A DNA stretch of 64,000 bases from Amborella trichopoda. Lineage: Eukaryota; Streptophyta; Magnoliopsida; Amborellales; Amborellaceae. A program made the translations under genes and the position numbers. Below the pieces are notes generated by a model. The model had not been told where the DNA came from, searched no databases, and saw only the letters and a list, made by a program, of their open reading frames with translations. Of the stretch, positions 25,190-36,800 are shown piece after piece; within the stretch, counting starts at the first letter, position 1; every line of letters starts with the position of its first letter. The DNA lies in NCBI RefSeq assembly GCF_000471905.2, contig NW_006497648.1, positions 159,221 to 223,220 on the forward strand, in the 5' to 3' direction.

Positions 25190-25489
25190 GCGGTTTCTAT
25201 GCGGCCAAGCACGCGTATGTAGAAATGTGGGTCTCTAAATAAATAAATTTTTAAGATGGATTTTCAAGACTTAATTTTTTGGGATATGTAATCTCTGACA
25301 TGGAGATCATGAATATGAATGAATAAATAAATTTTAAAAATAAAAATAATAATTCTATTAAAAAAAACATTTGGACCGTTAGTTTCTATTGTTTTTATAT
25401 AAAACACCTACTTGTATCTATTTTTAAGATGGATGTTTTATATTTTTTTGAACCGCATATGTAGAAATGCGGTCCAGCTCGCATGAAAC
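25190..25489. mobile_element. MITE, 'ATGCGG..GTAGAAATGCGG' family, copy 1
   Basis: The left end reads 'gcggtttctatgcggccaag' and the right end, on the other strand, 'gtttcatgcgagctggaccg'. Both are followed inward by 'gtagaaatg' or 'catttctac' and by 'aagatgga' words. A second copy in the opposite orientation lies at about 60717-60980. Confidence 0.65.
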
Positions 25490-25991
25490 AATTTTCCAAT
25501 TGTTTATCCACTACTTGACTTGGATCATTAGATCAACTATTCAAATTAAGTTTTGATCGGACTAAAACAAGGATCCAAAAAATATTAAGAAGTACATAAA
25601 ACAAAATATAATTAAAGTTAGGGTTTATCGAGCAGGGATGTAGAAGGGACTTAAAAACATTATATAAGTATAAATTTAAAGAAAAAGTATATATAAACGA
25701 GTTTTAAGATGAAATCAGGTTGGACCTTTACCATTCTAAAATCGATGAAGTCCCGACTGATTCCCATATAAATTGGATATTAAGAAATTTTAGAACACCG
25801 ATCTCAACATAAATTATCAAAAATTAATACTTTGTAACTGCTATGTCGGAGTTAGAGACCCCTTGGTTACGCTTTTCTCTCTATAAATTTGATTTAATTG
25901 GTGTATAAAGAACTGAAGCTTTGTTCCATACATAATTTCACCATCTTAATTGTTCGTTAATACATTTTCTTTGGACGGTTAGTTATTCGTT

Positions 25992-26360
25992 AAGGGTGAG
26001 GTGTGTATGGGGTGTGAACCTCACACTATTTAAGTAAGGTGCAGATAGTTTCAATGTGAAAACGTTATGCGATGGCATGAAAATCTATTGTCACTCATAA
26101 TTATGAATTTTAGAGCTAAAAAAATAAGATAAATCTAGCAAATCTATAAATAATAATTTTTTTATAAAATGAATGGTTTTAAGATAATACGTTATAAGTT
26201 GTATTATTTTCATGACTTGAAATCTTTTTTTTTTTCCATATCCATAAATTACAAATTGAGATGATCAATTTGAGGGGTTCCTAACCTCAGAACAATCTTT
26301 TCCAATGGGTTTTTGAGGTATGCCTTGTATGAGGTTCACGCCTCGTATAAATTTTTTCCT
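25992..26360. mobile_element. MITE with GAGGTGTGTATG-type ends
   Basis: The left segment 'gtgtgaacctcacactattt' and the right segment, read on the other strand, 'gcgtgaacctcatacaaggc' form imperfect inverted repeats. The interior has 'gagatgatcaatttgagggg', also found in inverse form in the 6.1-kb element ('tcaaactgatcatctcaacc'). Confidence 0.55.
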
Positions 26361-26673
26361 TTAGGGGGACCTTCAAAATAAATCGTTTCGATAATATTGA
26401 AAAGTAATCGTTCGATTGGAATTCCATTTCTGAGATAGTTTCCAAAAACCAATCAAGAATAAAAAATATCAAAATATCAATAAATATTTTGTCAGTTACT
26501 TTTTTCCTTTTTTGAGAATAAACATGTTATTGATCATTTAGAGAATGCTGCTCCTTTTTTTTAATATTAACTCGAGACCAAGTAAGAATGAAACTCCAGA
26601 CATAACTGGCATGCACATTACTTTTGCCTAGAACCCATTCTCATTTATAACCTAGTGGTATTATTGATTTTTA

Positions 26674-26923
26674 ATGGGAAAATATACAATGAGACAATTT
26701 ACCTTTGGTATAAGGTAGTCACAATTAATCTAGACTATTAGATGTGAAATTGGGTGACTGCATTTATATTATTAACCAAGCTTAAAGTTCAAAAGAAATT
26801 TTCTCAAACTTTACGACACACTCAAGCTATCAAACTTCACATCAAATGGTTGTAAGTAATTCTGACCTCCCAGTACCAAAGGTAAGTGGTCTCATTATAT
26901 ACAATCCCATTTTTAATTAGTTT
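26674..26923. mobile_element. MITE with ACCTTTGGTA terminal inverted repeats
   Basis: The left end, 'atacaatgagacaatttacc', and the right end, read on the other strand, 'tatataatgagaccacttac', are both followed by 'tttggta'. A related but divergent element is at about 39445-39661. Confidence 0.7.
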
Positions 26924-28139
26924 ATTAAAAACTATATGGGAAAGCACATTCATATAAAATGCCCGATTAAAATGTGACCGAAACATTTATTTGTGATGGT
27001 CACCATATCTTAAATCTAAGATAGTGGACTGATGTAAACAATTAATACTGAAATTTTATTGTAAAAGACAGCTACTGGTTCTTCATATTAATTCCGAATT
27101 TGTCAATACGCATATCAATCTATTCAGCATATTGTCCAGCCAAAAAATAGGATGGTCATAAAGAGGGCATAGATCATCAGCCGTCTTTGGATAACTATGA
27201 ATGGTGGATGTTAGATTTGAGTAACCTTCTCTTTACCGGCAAGTATCAAATATTTTTCAATACTTATATCATTTACTTTTTAGGACATACCATTACCATA
27301 TCTCATGCCAATATTTAACAATTTCACTTTTTGGGTTGGAAAGGGTGCTTCAGCTCTTTAGCCAATTCAGGGGAAGTCTTTGGGTACAATTTTAGAGATA
27401 AAAAGTAAGCATGGTAAGATATGCATAAGAAGGAATTTATCTTGTCCAAGTAAAGGACTCCACATATATACTTGGAAAAATTCAATTTGGAGAGAGAAGA
27501 AAAAGAACAAGCTCTTTGAGTGGTCTTTTTGTTTATCAAGCCATTTATCAGACACAAAGCATGGCCCTAAGTGTTTCTCTTGACTGCTTGGAGACCAAAA
27601 GCTTCATGAAGAATCATAACTCTGTTAATGTTTCTAGTTGATATCTCCTAAAAACTTTCCTTGTTATTTTTTTTTGGGAAAACTTACTATACTTCCCCTC
27701 CCAAATATATTTTTTTACATCTCTCAACTCCCAGTCACCTGATCTAAATGGATGGCTGAGATAGCCCCAATCTCAATAACACATTTATATATATTTTTAG
27801 TTTTAATTATTTTGAAACAACATTGTCACCAAATTTGGGGCATCCACTCCTCTTAAACTCACACTTGTATAAAATATAAAAAACTATTACCAATAAAATA
27901 AAATAACCAAAATACCCATAAAAGTTTTAAGGGTATTTTAGTTATTGTTTTAAACAAATATTTTTTTATTTTTATTTTTTTGCTGAGCCCAATGATGACA
28001 CATACCAAATTTTATATTCATATGAATTGTAGAAAAAATTAAAAATAAAATACCATGAGATGACAAATCTAAATCACATGGTCAATGGTTCACTTTTGAC
28101 ATGATGGCTAAAGGAATTCCAACCATCTGTTCAGATCGT

Positions 28140-29065
28140 NNNNNNNNNNNNNNNNNNNNNNNNNNNNNNNNNNNNNNNNNNNNNNNNNNNNNNNNNNNNN
28201 NNNNNNNNNNNNNNNNNNNNNNNNNNNNNNNNNNNNNNNNNNNNNNNNNNNNNNNNNNNNNNNNNNNNNNNNNNNNNNNNNNNNNNNNNNNNNNNNNNNN
28301 NNNNNNNNNNNNNNNNNNNNNNNNNNNNNNNNNNNNNNNNNNNNNNNNNNNNNNNNNNNNNNNNNNNNNNNNNNNNNNNNNNNNNNNNNNNNNNNNNNNN
28401 NNNNNNNNNNNNNNNNNNNNNNNNNNNNNNNNNNNNNNNNNNNNNNNNNNNNNNNNNNNNNNNNNNNNNNNNNNNNNNNNNNNNNNNNNNNNNNNNNNNN
28501 NNNNNNNNNNNNNNNNNNNNNNNNNNNNNNNNNNNNNNNNNNNNNNNNNNNNNNNNNNNNNNNNNNNNNNNNNNNNNNNNNNNNNNNNNNNNNNNNNNNN
28601 NNNNNNNNNNNNNNNNNNNNNNNNNNNNNNNNNNNNNNNNNNNNNNNNNNNNNNNNNNNNNNNNNNNNNNNNNNNNNNNNNNNNNNNNNNNNNNNNNNNN
28701 NNNNNNNNNNNNNNNNNNNNNNNNNNNNNNNNNNNNNNNNNNNNNNNNNNNNNNNNNNNNNNNNNNNNNNNNNNNNNNNNNNNNNNNNNNNNNNNNNNNN
28801 NNNNNNNNNNNNNNNNNNNNNNNNNNNNNNNNNNNNNNNNNNNNNNNNNNNNNNNNNNNNNNNNNNNNNNNNNNNNNNNNNNNNNNNNNNNNNNNNNNNN
28901 NNNNNNNNNNNNNNNNNNNNNNNNNNNNNNNNNNNNNNNNNNNNNNNNNNNNNNNNNNNNNNNNNNNNNNNNNNNNNNNNNNNNNNNNNNNNNNNNNNNN
29001 NNNNNNNNNNNNNNNNNNNNNNNNNNNNNNNNNNNNNNNNNNNNNNNNNNNNNNNNNNNNNNNNN
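28140..29065. other. Assembly gap (926 N)
   Basis: Unresolved sequence. The open frames that run across it are artefacts of N. Confidence 0.99.
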
Positions 29066-29429
29066 AAATCACTTGAAATTTTAGGTGAATATTCTTTTCA
29101 TCAAGCCGCACCTAATAAAAATATAAAAAAAAACTCCGTAAATTATAAATGACCAAAATACTCCCAAAAATTTACGAGGATATTTTGGTCATTTTGTTTC
29201 ATGTAAAATTTTATTTTTAATATTTTTCGAATATTCAACTTTTTTTTATCAACATACGTCTAAAATTTTAAGTGATTATGATTTCTAGAAAAAAATTAAA
29301 ATTCAAACGCTATTGAGCATCCCATGATCATTAGATCGGCCCAAATTCATTTTGGGCCATTAGGCTCATTTTTTCTTGTGAGCCCATTGACTCACAGAAG
29401 CATTTTCCTATATATATATATATATAAAA

Positions 29430-29622
29430 GAGTAATGATCATATGAGACCCTCCTATACCCATACATGTAAGGCCCCAAATTAAATTTGGCACACATCTA
29501 TCTAAAAAAGTTATCACATGGGTGTGAGACTTGACTTTTCTAAAAATCTGTACCGAATTTAATGGTGATCCTTTGGAGTCTTATACACATGAGTGTGGGA
29601 AGGTCTCACAAAGTCATTTCCC
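29430..29622. mobile_element. Small MITE, TGAGACC-type ends
   Basis: The left end, 'aatgatcatatgagaccctc', and the right end, read on the other strand, 'aatgactttgtgagaccttc', are followed by matching 'ccaaat/ccaaag..aaattcggtac' stretches. It is flanked by TA microsatellites on both sides. Confidence 0.65.
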
Positions 29623-29823
29623 TATCCCTATATATATATATATATATATATGCCGAAGTATAGTAAATTTTACCCTTCTTTTTCTTTAAATTGTCAATGA
29701 GAAATTCCATTTGTTGCACTCACTTTGTTATTCTTTCATATATATATAATTTTCCTCATAATCCCTTTTTTTCTTTAAAGAAAGTTGGGCATGTACTAGA
29801 GCACAAGTGCAGCCAGCCATGAT

Positions 29824-29996
29824 TGGGCTGGGCAGGTGAGCTGCACATCCAAGCAAAGGGCTAGGCTTGGACCCAAGCCTAGAGAGTCTCAGGCTTGGAC
29901 CCAGGCCTAGAGAGTCTCAGGCTCGGGTCGGGGTCCAAGCATGGCTACTAATTTATCGAGCTAGGCTTAGGCTCAGCCAAGCCCATTTCTACCCTT
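29824..29996. mobile_element. GGC-rich MITE-like segment with an internal tandem repeat
   Basis: This G+C-rich island contains two copies of 'cttggacccaagcctagaga' type units (about 29867-29925) and ends in 'aagcccatttctacccttg'. Composition and ends resemble the GGCCC-rich element at 19215-19486. No clear target-site duplication was confirmed. Confidence 0.45.
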
Positions 29997-30129
29997 GGCA
30001 TGAGAGAGTCATGGAAAGAGTCAATGCGGAAACACAAACATCTAAACTTGGAGGTAGGTTGTGACCCTGATTAAGCTTGGTGACGAGTAAAGTTTGAACC
30101 CTGCCATGGACACCACTACTATGGGATCG

Positions 30130-30290
30130 GGGCTCGGGGCTTGTGGCTGTGGTCAGAGTGGTAAAACCGCAATGTAACGTCAATGGTTCCAATCCGACCT
30201 TGCGTACTAACCCCAAAGAGTGCTGAAAGTCACAAATCAGCCAAGCTTACAGGATACCATGGCAGTTTTTTAGCGACCAACCTACCCAAA
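30130..30290 (+). mobile_element. Possible tRNA-derived SINE with A and B boxes
   Basis: 'tggtcagagtgg' at 30150-30161 fits an RNA polymerase III A box and 'ggttccaatcc' at 30185-30195 fits a B box (GGTTCRANNCC), with the usual close spacing. It does not fold as a tRNA in my reading. The 3' end and flanking duplication were not determined. Confidence 0.4.
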
Positions 30291-30880
30291 ATTCACAAAA
30301 TAAACATGCCTTCGATAATGAAAAGGGCACATGAAATGACAAAATCTTAGTGAGAAACTATTATCATCATCATTAGATCCTTTTTCCAACTTATTAAGGG
30401 TCGGCTATACGAATCTGATAAGAACTACTACAGCCAAATACTTCAAAGTCATAGCTTTTCACTAATCCATTAAATACTGTACAAATATTCAAGCTTCAAT
30501 ACATATGAAAAAGCCAAAGGGCTCCTTACTAACAAATCAATATAATGGAAATTCCGACTGCATAGTAATTCACAAAAAAATTAATCATAAAAACCTCTGA
30601 CCAAAACCCAGACATTCATTTTATTGTGTTCTTATAGAATTCTAAGTCCTTCCTACTGACAAACTGCATTTCATTTCGCCTAGCACAATCCCAAAATAAA
30701 ATCCACAGGAAACTAGTTGTAGCACAGAAATCAGGTGTATTCATTGCAAAAGAAAATGTGACAAAATCCTTGCAATACCCTTCCAAACCAATGTGAAAAC
30801 AATTTTAAGTTGTGTATACATTGAATACTGCACTTACAAATTAAGATGGCCGTGCTCACCATTGTGAAAGACTTCTGAAT

Positions 30881-33800
30881 TTACAATTTCATATCTTTCA
30901 AAGCTCCTCCTTTCTCGAGGTCACTAACCAGGTTCCTTAGTGAAGGGACTTTCATGGCCAGTGTCCTATACAAGCGAGAATACCTAGCTCTTGTCCCATC
31001 AGCTGTTCTAGCCAAAGCCAATGAGCTTAGAGCCTCAGGAAGTTGGCTAAACAATTGCTTGATCTCGTCAAGGCTCATATCATTGAGCACCGATGGCCTA
31101 GGGGCAACCCTAATTATCTCATTTCCTTTGGGATCCTGGATTTTGGCATCAGCTTTGACAACTAATTCAGAATTAGGGTTTGCCCCACACTTGATGATGA
31201 ATGGTGTGGCTGAGCCTGTGTTGAACTGCAACACATTCCATTGGACCACATCGCTCTCTGAAATCGATAGTGATTGCAGGGTTCCGGCTGGTTCACGGTC
31301 ATCTATCTCCAGAATCGACTGCAAAAGTTCATTGCAAATAATTAAAACATGAAACCATGGTTTTACGATTCTAGAGATTCAGAAGTCAAAAAGATACAAA
31401 CCACCAAACTTCCCCCCCACCCCCCCTCCCCCTCCTCTAATCCCCCGTCAAAAAGGAAAAAGAAAGGACAAATGCATTGAATTCGGAAAGAAGTTGCCCT
31501 GAAAACAAAATATTTTTCTAGAGATGAAGTTGGATGATGGGGTTTCAGCATCTTGGCCAGGTGGTTAGGATGTTAAGGGTACTGACAGCCATCTTATACA
31601 AATACGAATAAAAAGAATATGAAATGAAAAGAAAAAGGTTCAAAATCGAACTTTGGGTAAATTTCAGATCCAGATTTAAACGTGAGCTATATAAAATATA
31701 TTAACAACAATAATACAGACTTCTCAATGATAGATATTCAATATCCAACAGGTGAGACACTGTAATTTGCTGTTCTAGTGATTTTAAACTGCTTTGGCAA
31801 AGACTGAAGCCAGATACACGCGAAGAATCGACAAGATTGTATTGCCATTAAACTATGGATGACATTTGTTAGGAAAATAATGTGAAAAGGATCCAGGTTG
31901 TGTAGTGAATCTCAGCAGATATTTATGGCATGACATCTTAAAAAATAGAAAAGGATCCAGGTTGTGCAGTGAATCTCAGCAGATATTTACATGGAGATAA
32001 GATACTTTTCTACACAAAATCAGATGGGAGGCAAAACAGCCTAACTCACAAAACTTACAGAAAAAAAAAAAAATTCAAACAACATATGCATTTTGTTAGA
32101 ATGGAAATATCCGGGTATTCTTCACAGCACACATACCTCAACAGCATGGCGAGCATCTGCTATCTGCCTCTGGGCACAAGGATGATCAATGTCTAGAAGT
32201 GAAGGCATCCGCTCAGAGAGCTCATCTAAAGACTCAAGCAGCAATTTCTTCTTGGTTTTGCTTATTGGGGTTTGAGAGATCTGACCCATTATTTCCTGTG
32301 AAAGTAATGAAATAACAAACATGGCATCAAAGTCTTCTTAGTTTCGCTCTTTAACTATTGTGTAAAACAAAGGGACAAACCTTGACTTGTTTCAATATGC
32401 CATCAAGAGATATCAGAGAAGCCAAGCGAGCATCTTCTGCAGCGGTAGATGGATTTCGTATTGGTGAACCACCTTGCTCTCTCAAAAGTAAAGCTGCATC
32501 ACTTCTCATTTGTTGCAAAATCTGAATTTATCAGAAGACAAGTGAGAAGCTGCCTACTTCAGTCCAGCCAAACAATACCCTCTCATCAAACCCAAGTCAG
32601 AAATTAAAACAAAATGCTGCCATTAATCAGGAACTATACATTCAGGAAGCCTCTCCAGTTATCTGTAACATACTTCAGCAGTTTTTAACTCAATGTGACA
32701 AATACTACCTACAATTAGTTTCACTCAGTAATATTGTAACAGTCTCGAACAACTTCAAGGGGTATATAATTTGAAAAAAGAAATACTCTTCAAACAGGTT
32801 ACCAGAAATACTCTTCAAACAGGTTACCTTCCTTCTCTTGTGATCAACGGACTCCAGAGCAGATCGCAGCTTACTCACTTGTGCCGAATCTTCTGCCTCC
32901 TCTGTAGCCAAGGTGCCTGCAATATCCTGATCAAAGAAAAACATGTTCGATTCTCAGAACAAGTTGTTCCCAGATTGTAGATAATTGGGACCAGGTAACT
33001 TTCAAAGAAAGCCTTATATTGTCAGGTCGCTGGTTCCAACGTAAAAACAATAATAATCATAAATAATAATTATACAGCCAGGCTGATTTTTTTTTTAAAG
33101 CAGTGATTAAATTCAAACTGGATATAAAGGAGCATGCTTTTCTTTTTTTGGTAATAAGGTACAAACTTTTCAACATTAGAACCAATCAAATCCATAGCTT
33201 GTTGAAGCCAGACTAATGTTTTAGGTCAGGCATAGGCACTCATAGCACAATCTTGACTTATACTACATTCTTAGAATACAGATGACCGGGTAAAATATAA
33301 TCTGATCCAAGAAAATAAAAAAATGAAACTAAAAGGATATAGCATTTGTAATAGTACCTTCAGGTGTTGCAACTGAGACATGTAAACCCGCTTTGTATAT
33401 TCAGATAAGAGCTGACCCAGAGCATCTGTACTAGGTCGTTGTGCAGCTCCAAGACCAGCCATCCAACCATCCATGATAGCGGTGGAAAGAAGTTCTAGTT
33501 GCCCTGTCACCCCACTATCCCCCCCACTAACTGAAAGAAACTCAAAGTTCTCCGCAAGCCAAGTTCGAATTTGGCGCTGAAGCTCTCCAGCTGGAGTGTG
33601 AACAAAGAGAGCAGCAAGAGCCTTGTTTCCAACGGCAAAATCTTTGGCTTCCTCTGTTATCTCTCTAAGTTTGCCACCAGTTACATGTTGCCTCCATGTC
33701 TCCTATCCATTTAAGAATCCAGTATTGTCATAACGTAAATATAGATGGAATTACCAATGACACAAGAAATCAGTAAAATGTAAAGATCATATTCAAACAG

Positions 33801-36800
33801 AATTCTGCAAACTGCAATCTTTTTAGGATGATAAATGATCTTGCAGAACTTCAGTCCCAAGAATATGACACTTTAAGCATAGTAAACCAAAAAAAGCAAA
33901 TAAAGAAAAAAGGTGATAGAAGCCTCATGGCTCAGTATTAGCTGGAATAAGTCTTAGCAATCAACACTACCTCCTCAATTCCTCTCAGCTTCAAAACGAT
34001 GGACGAAAACTTGGATTTTTTCTCATGCTTAATATTTACTTTAAAGCCTTGTACGTGCTCCTCAACCAGAGCAGTCCTTGAATCATAATGAACAGGCGAT
34101 CTGCCAGGACTGCTACCCCTACTGGAGCTTCTGCTCCTGCCAGAACTAGCCTTCTCTAAGAATCGCTCAACTGGCAATACCTATAGAAAAAGATCAAAAT
34201 ACTCAGCCACAAGATAGACTAATGAAGACAGAATAAACGAGCACAAAATAAAAACACCATAAATACACCATAATGAAAATAAGCTCATAAAAAAAAGAAC
34301 AATGGGCATGAGAGTTAAACAGACATTTCATTTTTCTAAGAATTCAATGTAGGAACTCCGGATTTTAACGACCTTGATTGATTGCAGCTCAGGTGATCTT
34401 GCAAGCAAAGATCGTACATACAGAATTCTGACACGAGAAACAAGCATAGTATCCATAACCCTCTTGGGTTCCATTTTCCGAATAAAAGAGAAGACAGCAT
34501 CTCTAATTTCAGCCAGTATCTCATGCTCCCGTGCAGCACCAGCTTTGATGACGGCAGCCAAAACCTGAAAAAATGCAGCTGCATCATGTTCTAACAGGAA
34601 AAAGAAAGATAATCTCACATAGGAAATCACTTAAAAATGCCTACAGGTGAATTTCTACAGTACTTCACCTATAGCCCATTCAACACAAAGTCACAGTTGT
34701 CCAATATTGTTTGAATTTTAATGATTTTTTTTCAAATCAAATTAACTTGGAATTTAGTGGGTGTGTGCAAATTAATGAAGCGCATCTGAATAAAATATAT
34801 ATAAAAAATTTGGATGATAAAAATGACCAAGAAACCCCTGTGAACATTTCAGGAGTATTTTTGTCATATTAATTTTTGATAGTTACTTTTTTAATATTTT
34901 ATTTTGGTGCGTGTTGGTTAGGTGTACCCATGCCTAAATTTCATATATATCTAATCTATAGAACAAATATTAAAATTCAAATCCTATCAGACAACTATGA
35001 CCGTATGATGAAATTTAGACAATAATGGGCTATAGGCGATGTACTGTAGAACTCACCTATAGACATTTGTAAGTGTTTTATTTCATATATACATATATAT
35101 ATGGAAAATACTATGCAACGCCTATAGGCGAAAATGAACAGTGATTTGTCTACCCCCATCACTGTCCAAAGTTCATCGCGTGGTCACGATTGTTCGGTAG
35201 TGTTTCATTTTTTTTCTACAAATTGGAATAAGCTGAAATTTAGCGCGTGTATTCATCAGAAATAGGGGAATCTTTGAAAATTATAAAAAAAAATATTTTA
35301 CATGAAAACAATTGACCAAAATACCCCCGAAAAGTGTCAAAGGTATTTTGGTCAATTTATTTTTTGTTGATAATTTTTTTTATATTTTTATTAGATGCAC
35401 CTCAGTAAGATGTATATATACTCTAAATTTCAGGTCATTATGATTTGTAGAAAAAAAATGAAAAATAAAACACTACCGAACAATCGTGACCGTGCGATGA
35501 AATTTGGACGATGATGAGGATAGACGAAATCACTATTTATTTTCGCCTATAGGCGTTGGAAAGGCTTTTCCTATATATATATATATATATTAAGAGAGAA
35601 GGAGACCTACACTATTTTCATGACACATTTCCCACTCCCCATTTTTTCTCTTTCTAAAACATAGTTCAAACGGTATCTCTCTTTTACAAGTTTCAAAGCC
35701 AAAGGTTCCCACCACCTTAATTCTCCCCAACTCTCTCTCTCTCTTTAAATTAAATATCAACTATGATTTCTTCCCTCTCACTCATTCCCCTCTCCTTAAA
35801 TCTCTCACAATGTCTCCTTGAATATCTTGTTCTTTCTCTCCATAAATCTCTCTCCCCCTTCTCCTTTCCCTCCCACTCTCTCTCCATGCTCTCTCTCTTT
35901 TTTTTTGTCTCAAAGGTTTCTTACCACATCTACCCATTTACCTTCTAAAGTCTCTCTCTCTATTTTCTATCTTATTTGGTCTTATTCTAATTTTGACATG
36001 TTTTTTTGCCAAATTGTGATTTACAGCCAACATAGCAGTCAATTATAGTTCTCTGGACACCATCAAATTTTGAATATCCTTTTGAAAGTTTAGGTAACAA
36101 AATAGTTTCTTTTATTGATTGTAGTTTGGTACTATATATATTTGTGTCGTTTGTCATTTAACCGAATTATATTTTATTCATTAAATATATAAATTTAATT
36201 TATTGTGTAAATCAGAAATAAAGAAAAATATTATTTGGCTAGAGTAATTGTGGTTGAGTAATTTGAATAATGATAATAGTATTTTCTAATTTGAATAATG
36301 ATAATAGTATTGATTGTAGTTTGGTACTATATTTATTTGTATCGTTTGCTATTCAACCTAATTACGTTTTATTTATTAAATTTATAAATTTAATTTATTG
36401 TGTGATTCAGAAATAAAGAAGAATATCATTTGGCTTGAGTAATGGTGGTTGCATAATTCGAATAATGATAATAGTGTTTTCTAATTGTCGTATTTATTTT
36501 CATAACTATAGTGTTGTATACAATTATGTCAATTATACATTTTAATTAATCAATTTGAAGGATATTAATTTGATAATAATAATTAATGGGAAAAGTTTAT
36601 ATATAGCCTACGCTTTAAACAATCAAATTAGAGCCTACCTAAAAAATTTCACTAGAAGAGATTGTTTTGATGCCCAAATATTCTCAAATTGATCATTTTG
36701 ACATCAAGATGCATGAGATTGAGAAAAAAAAGGCTTTCAAGTTTTGGAAATAGTGCATCTTGTAACGCATTTTTGGACCCTTAATTTTTAAGTTATTCAA

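Larger units (their letters stand above)
27676..29675. mobile_element. Composite MITE region with matching outer ends
   Basis: The left end is 'gggaaaacttactatacttc'; the right end, read on the other strand, is 'gggtaaaatttactatactt'. The interior holds two similar 'caaaatac(c/t)c..gggtattttggtca' hairpin-like stretches (about 27905-27950 and 29150-29195), an N gap and a smaller nested MITE at 29430-29622. Because of the gap the internal structure is unresolved. Confidence 0.5.
24779..30880. other. Intergenic region upstream of PIG-G and downstream of KAC
   Basis: This holds the promoter side of the PIG-G gene (nearest 24779), where no sharp TATA box or other motif stands out. It also holds the 3' flank of the KAC gene near 30880. 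In between are MITEs at about 25190-25489, 25992-26360, 26674-26923 and 27676-29675, a GGCCC-like element at 29824-29996, a possible SINE near 30130-30290 and a 926-bp assembly gap. A 23-bp segment like 'tgtttatccactacctgact' occurs at about 24934 and 25500, followed in each case by a related 'atccaaaaaatattaagaa' stretch. No additional gene is recognised. Confidence 0.6.

Noticed and set aside
28101..29111. Open frames of over 320 codons on both strands
   Set aside because: They consist almost entirely of N from the assembly gap.
30954..31352. 132-codon plus-strand frame
   Set aside because: It is the antisense shadow of the last KAC exon.
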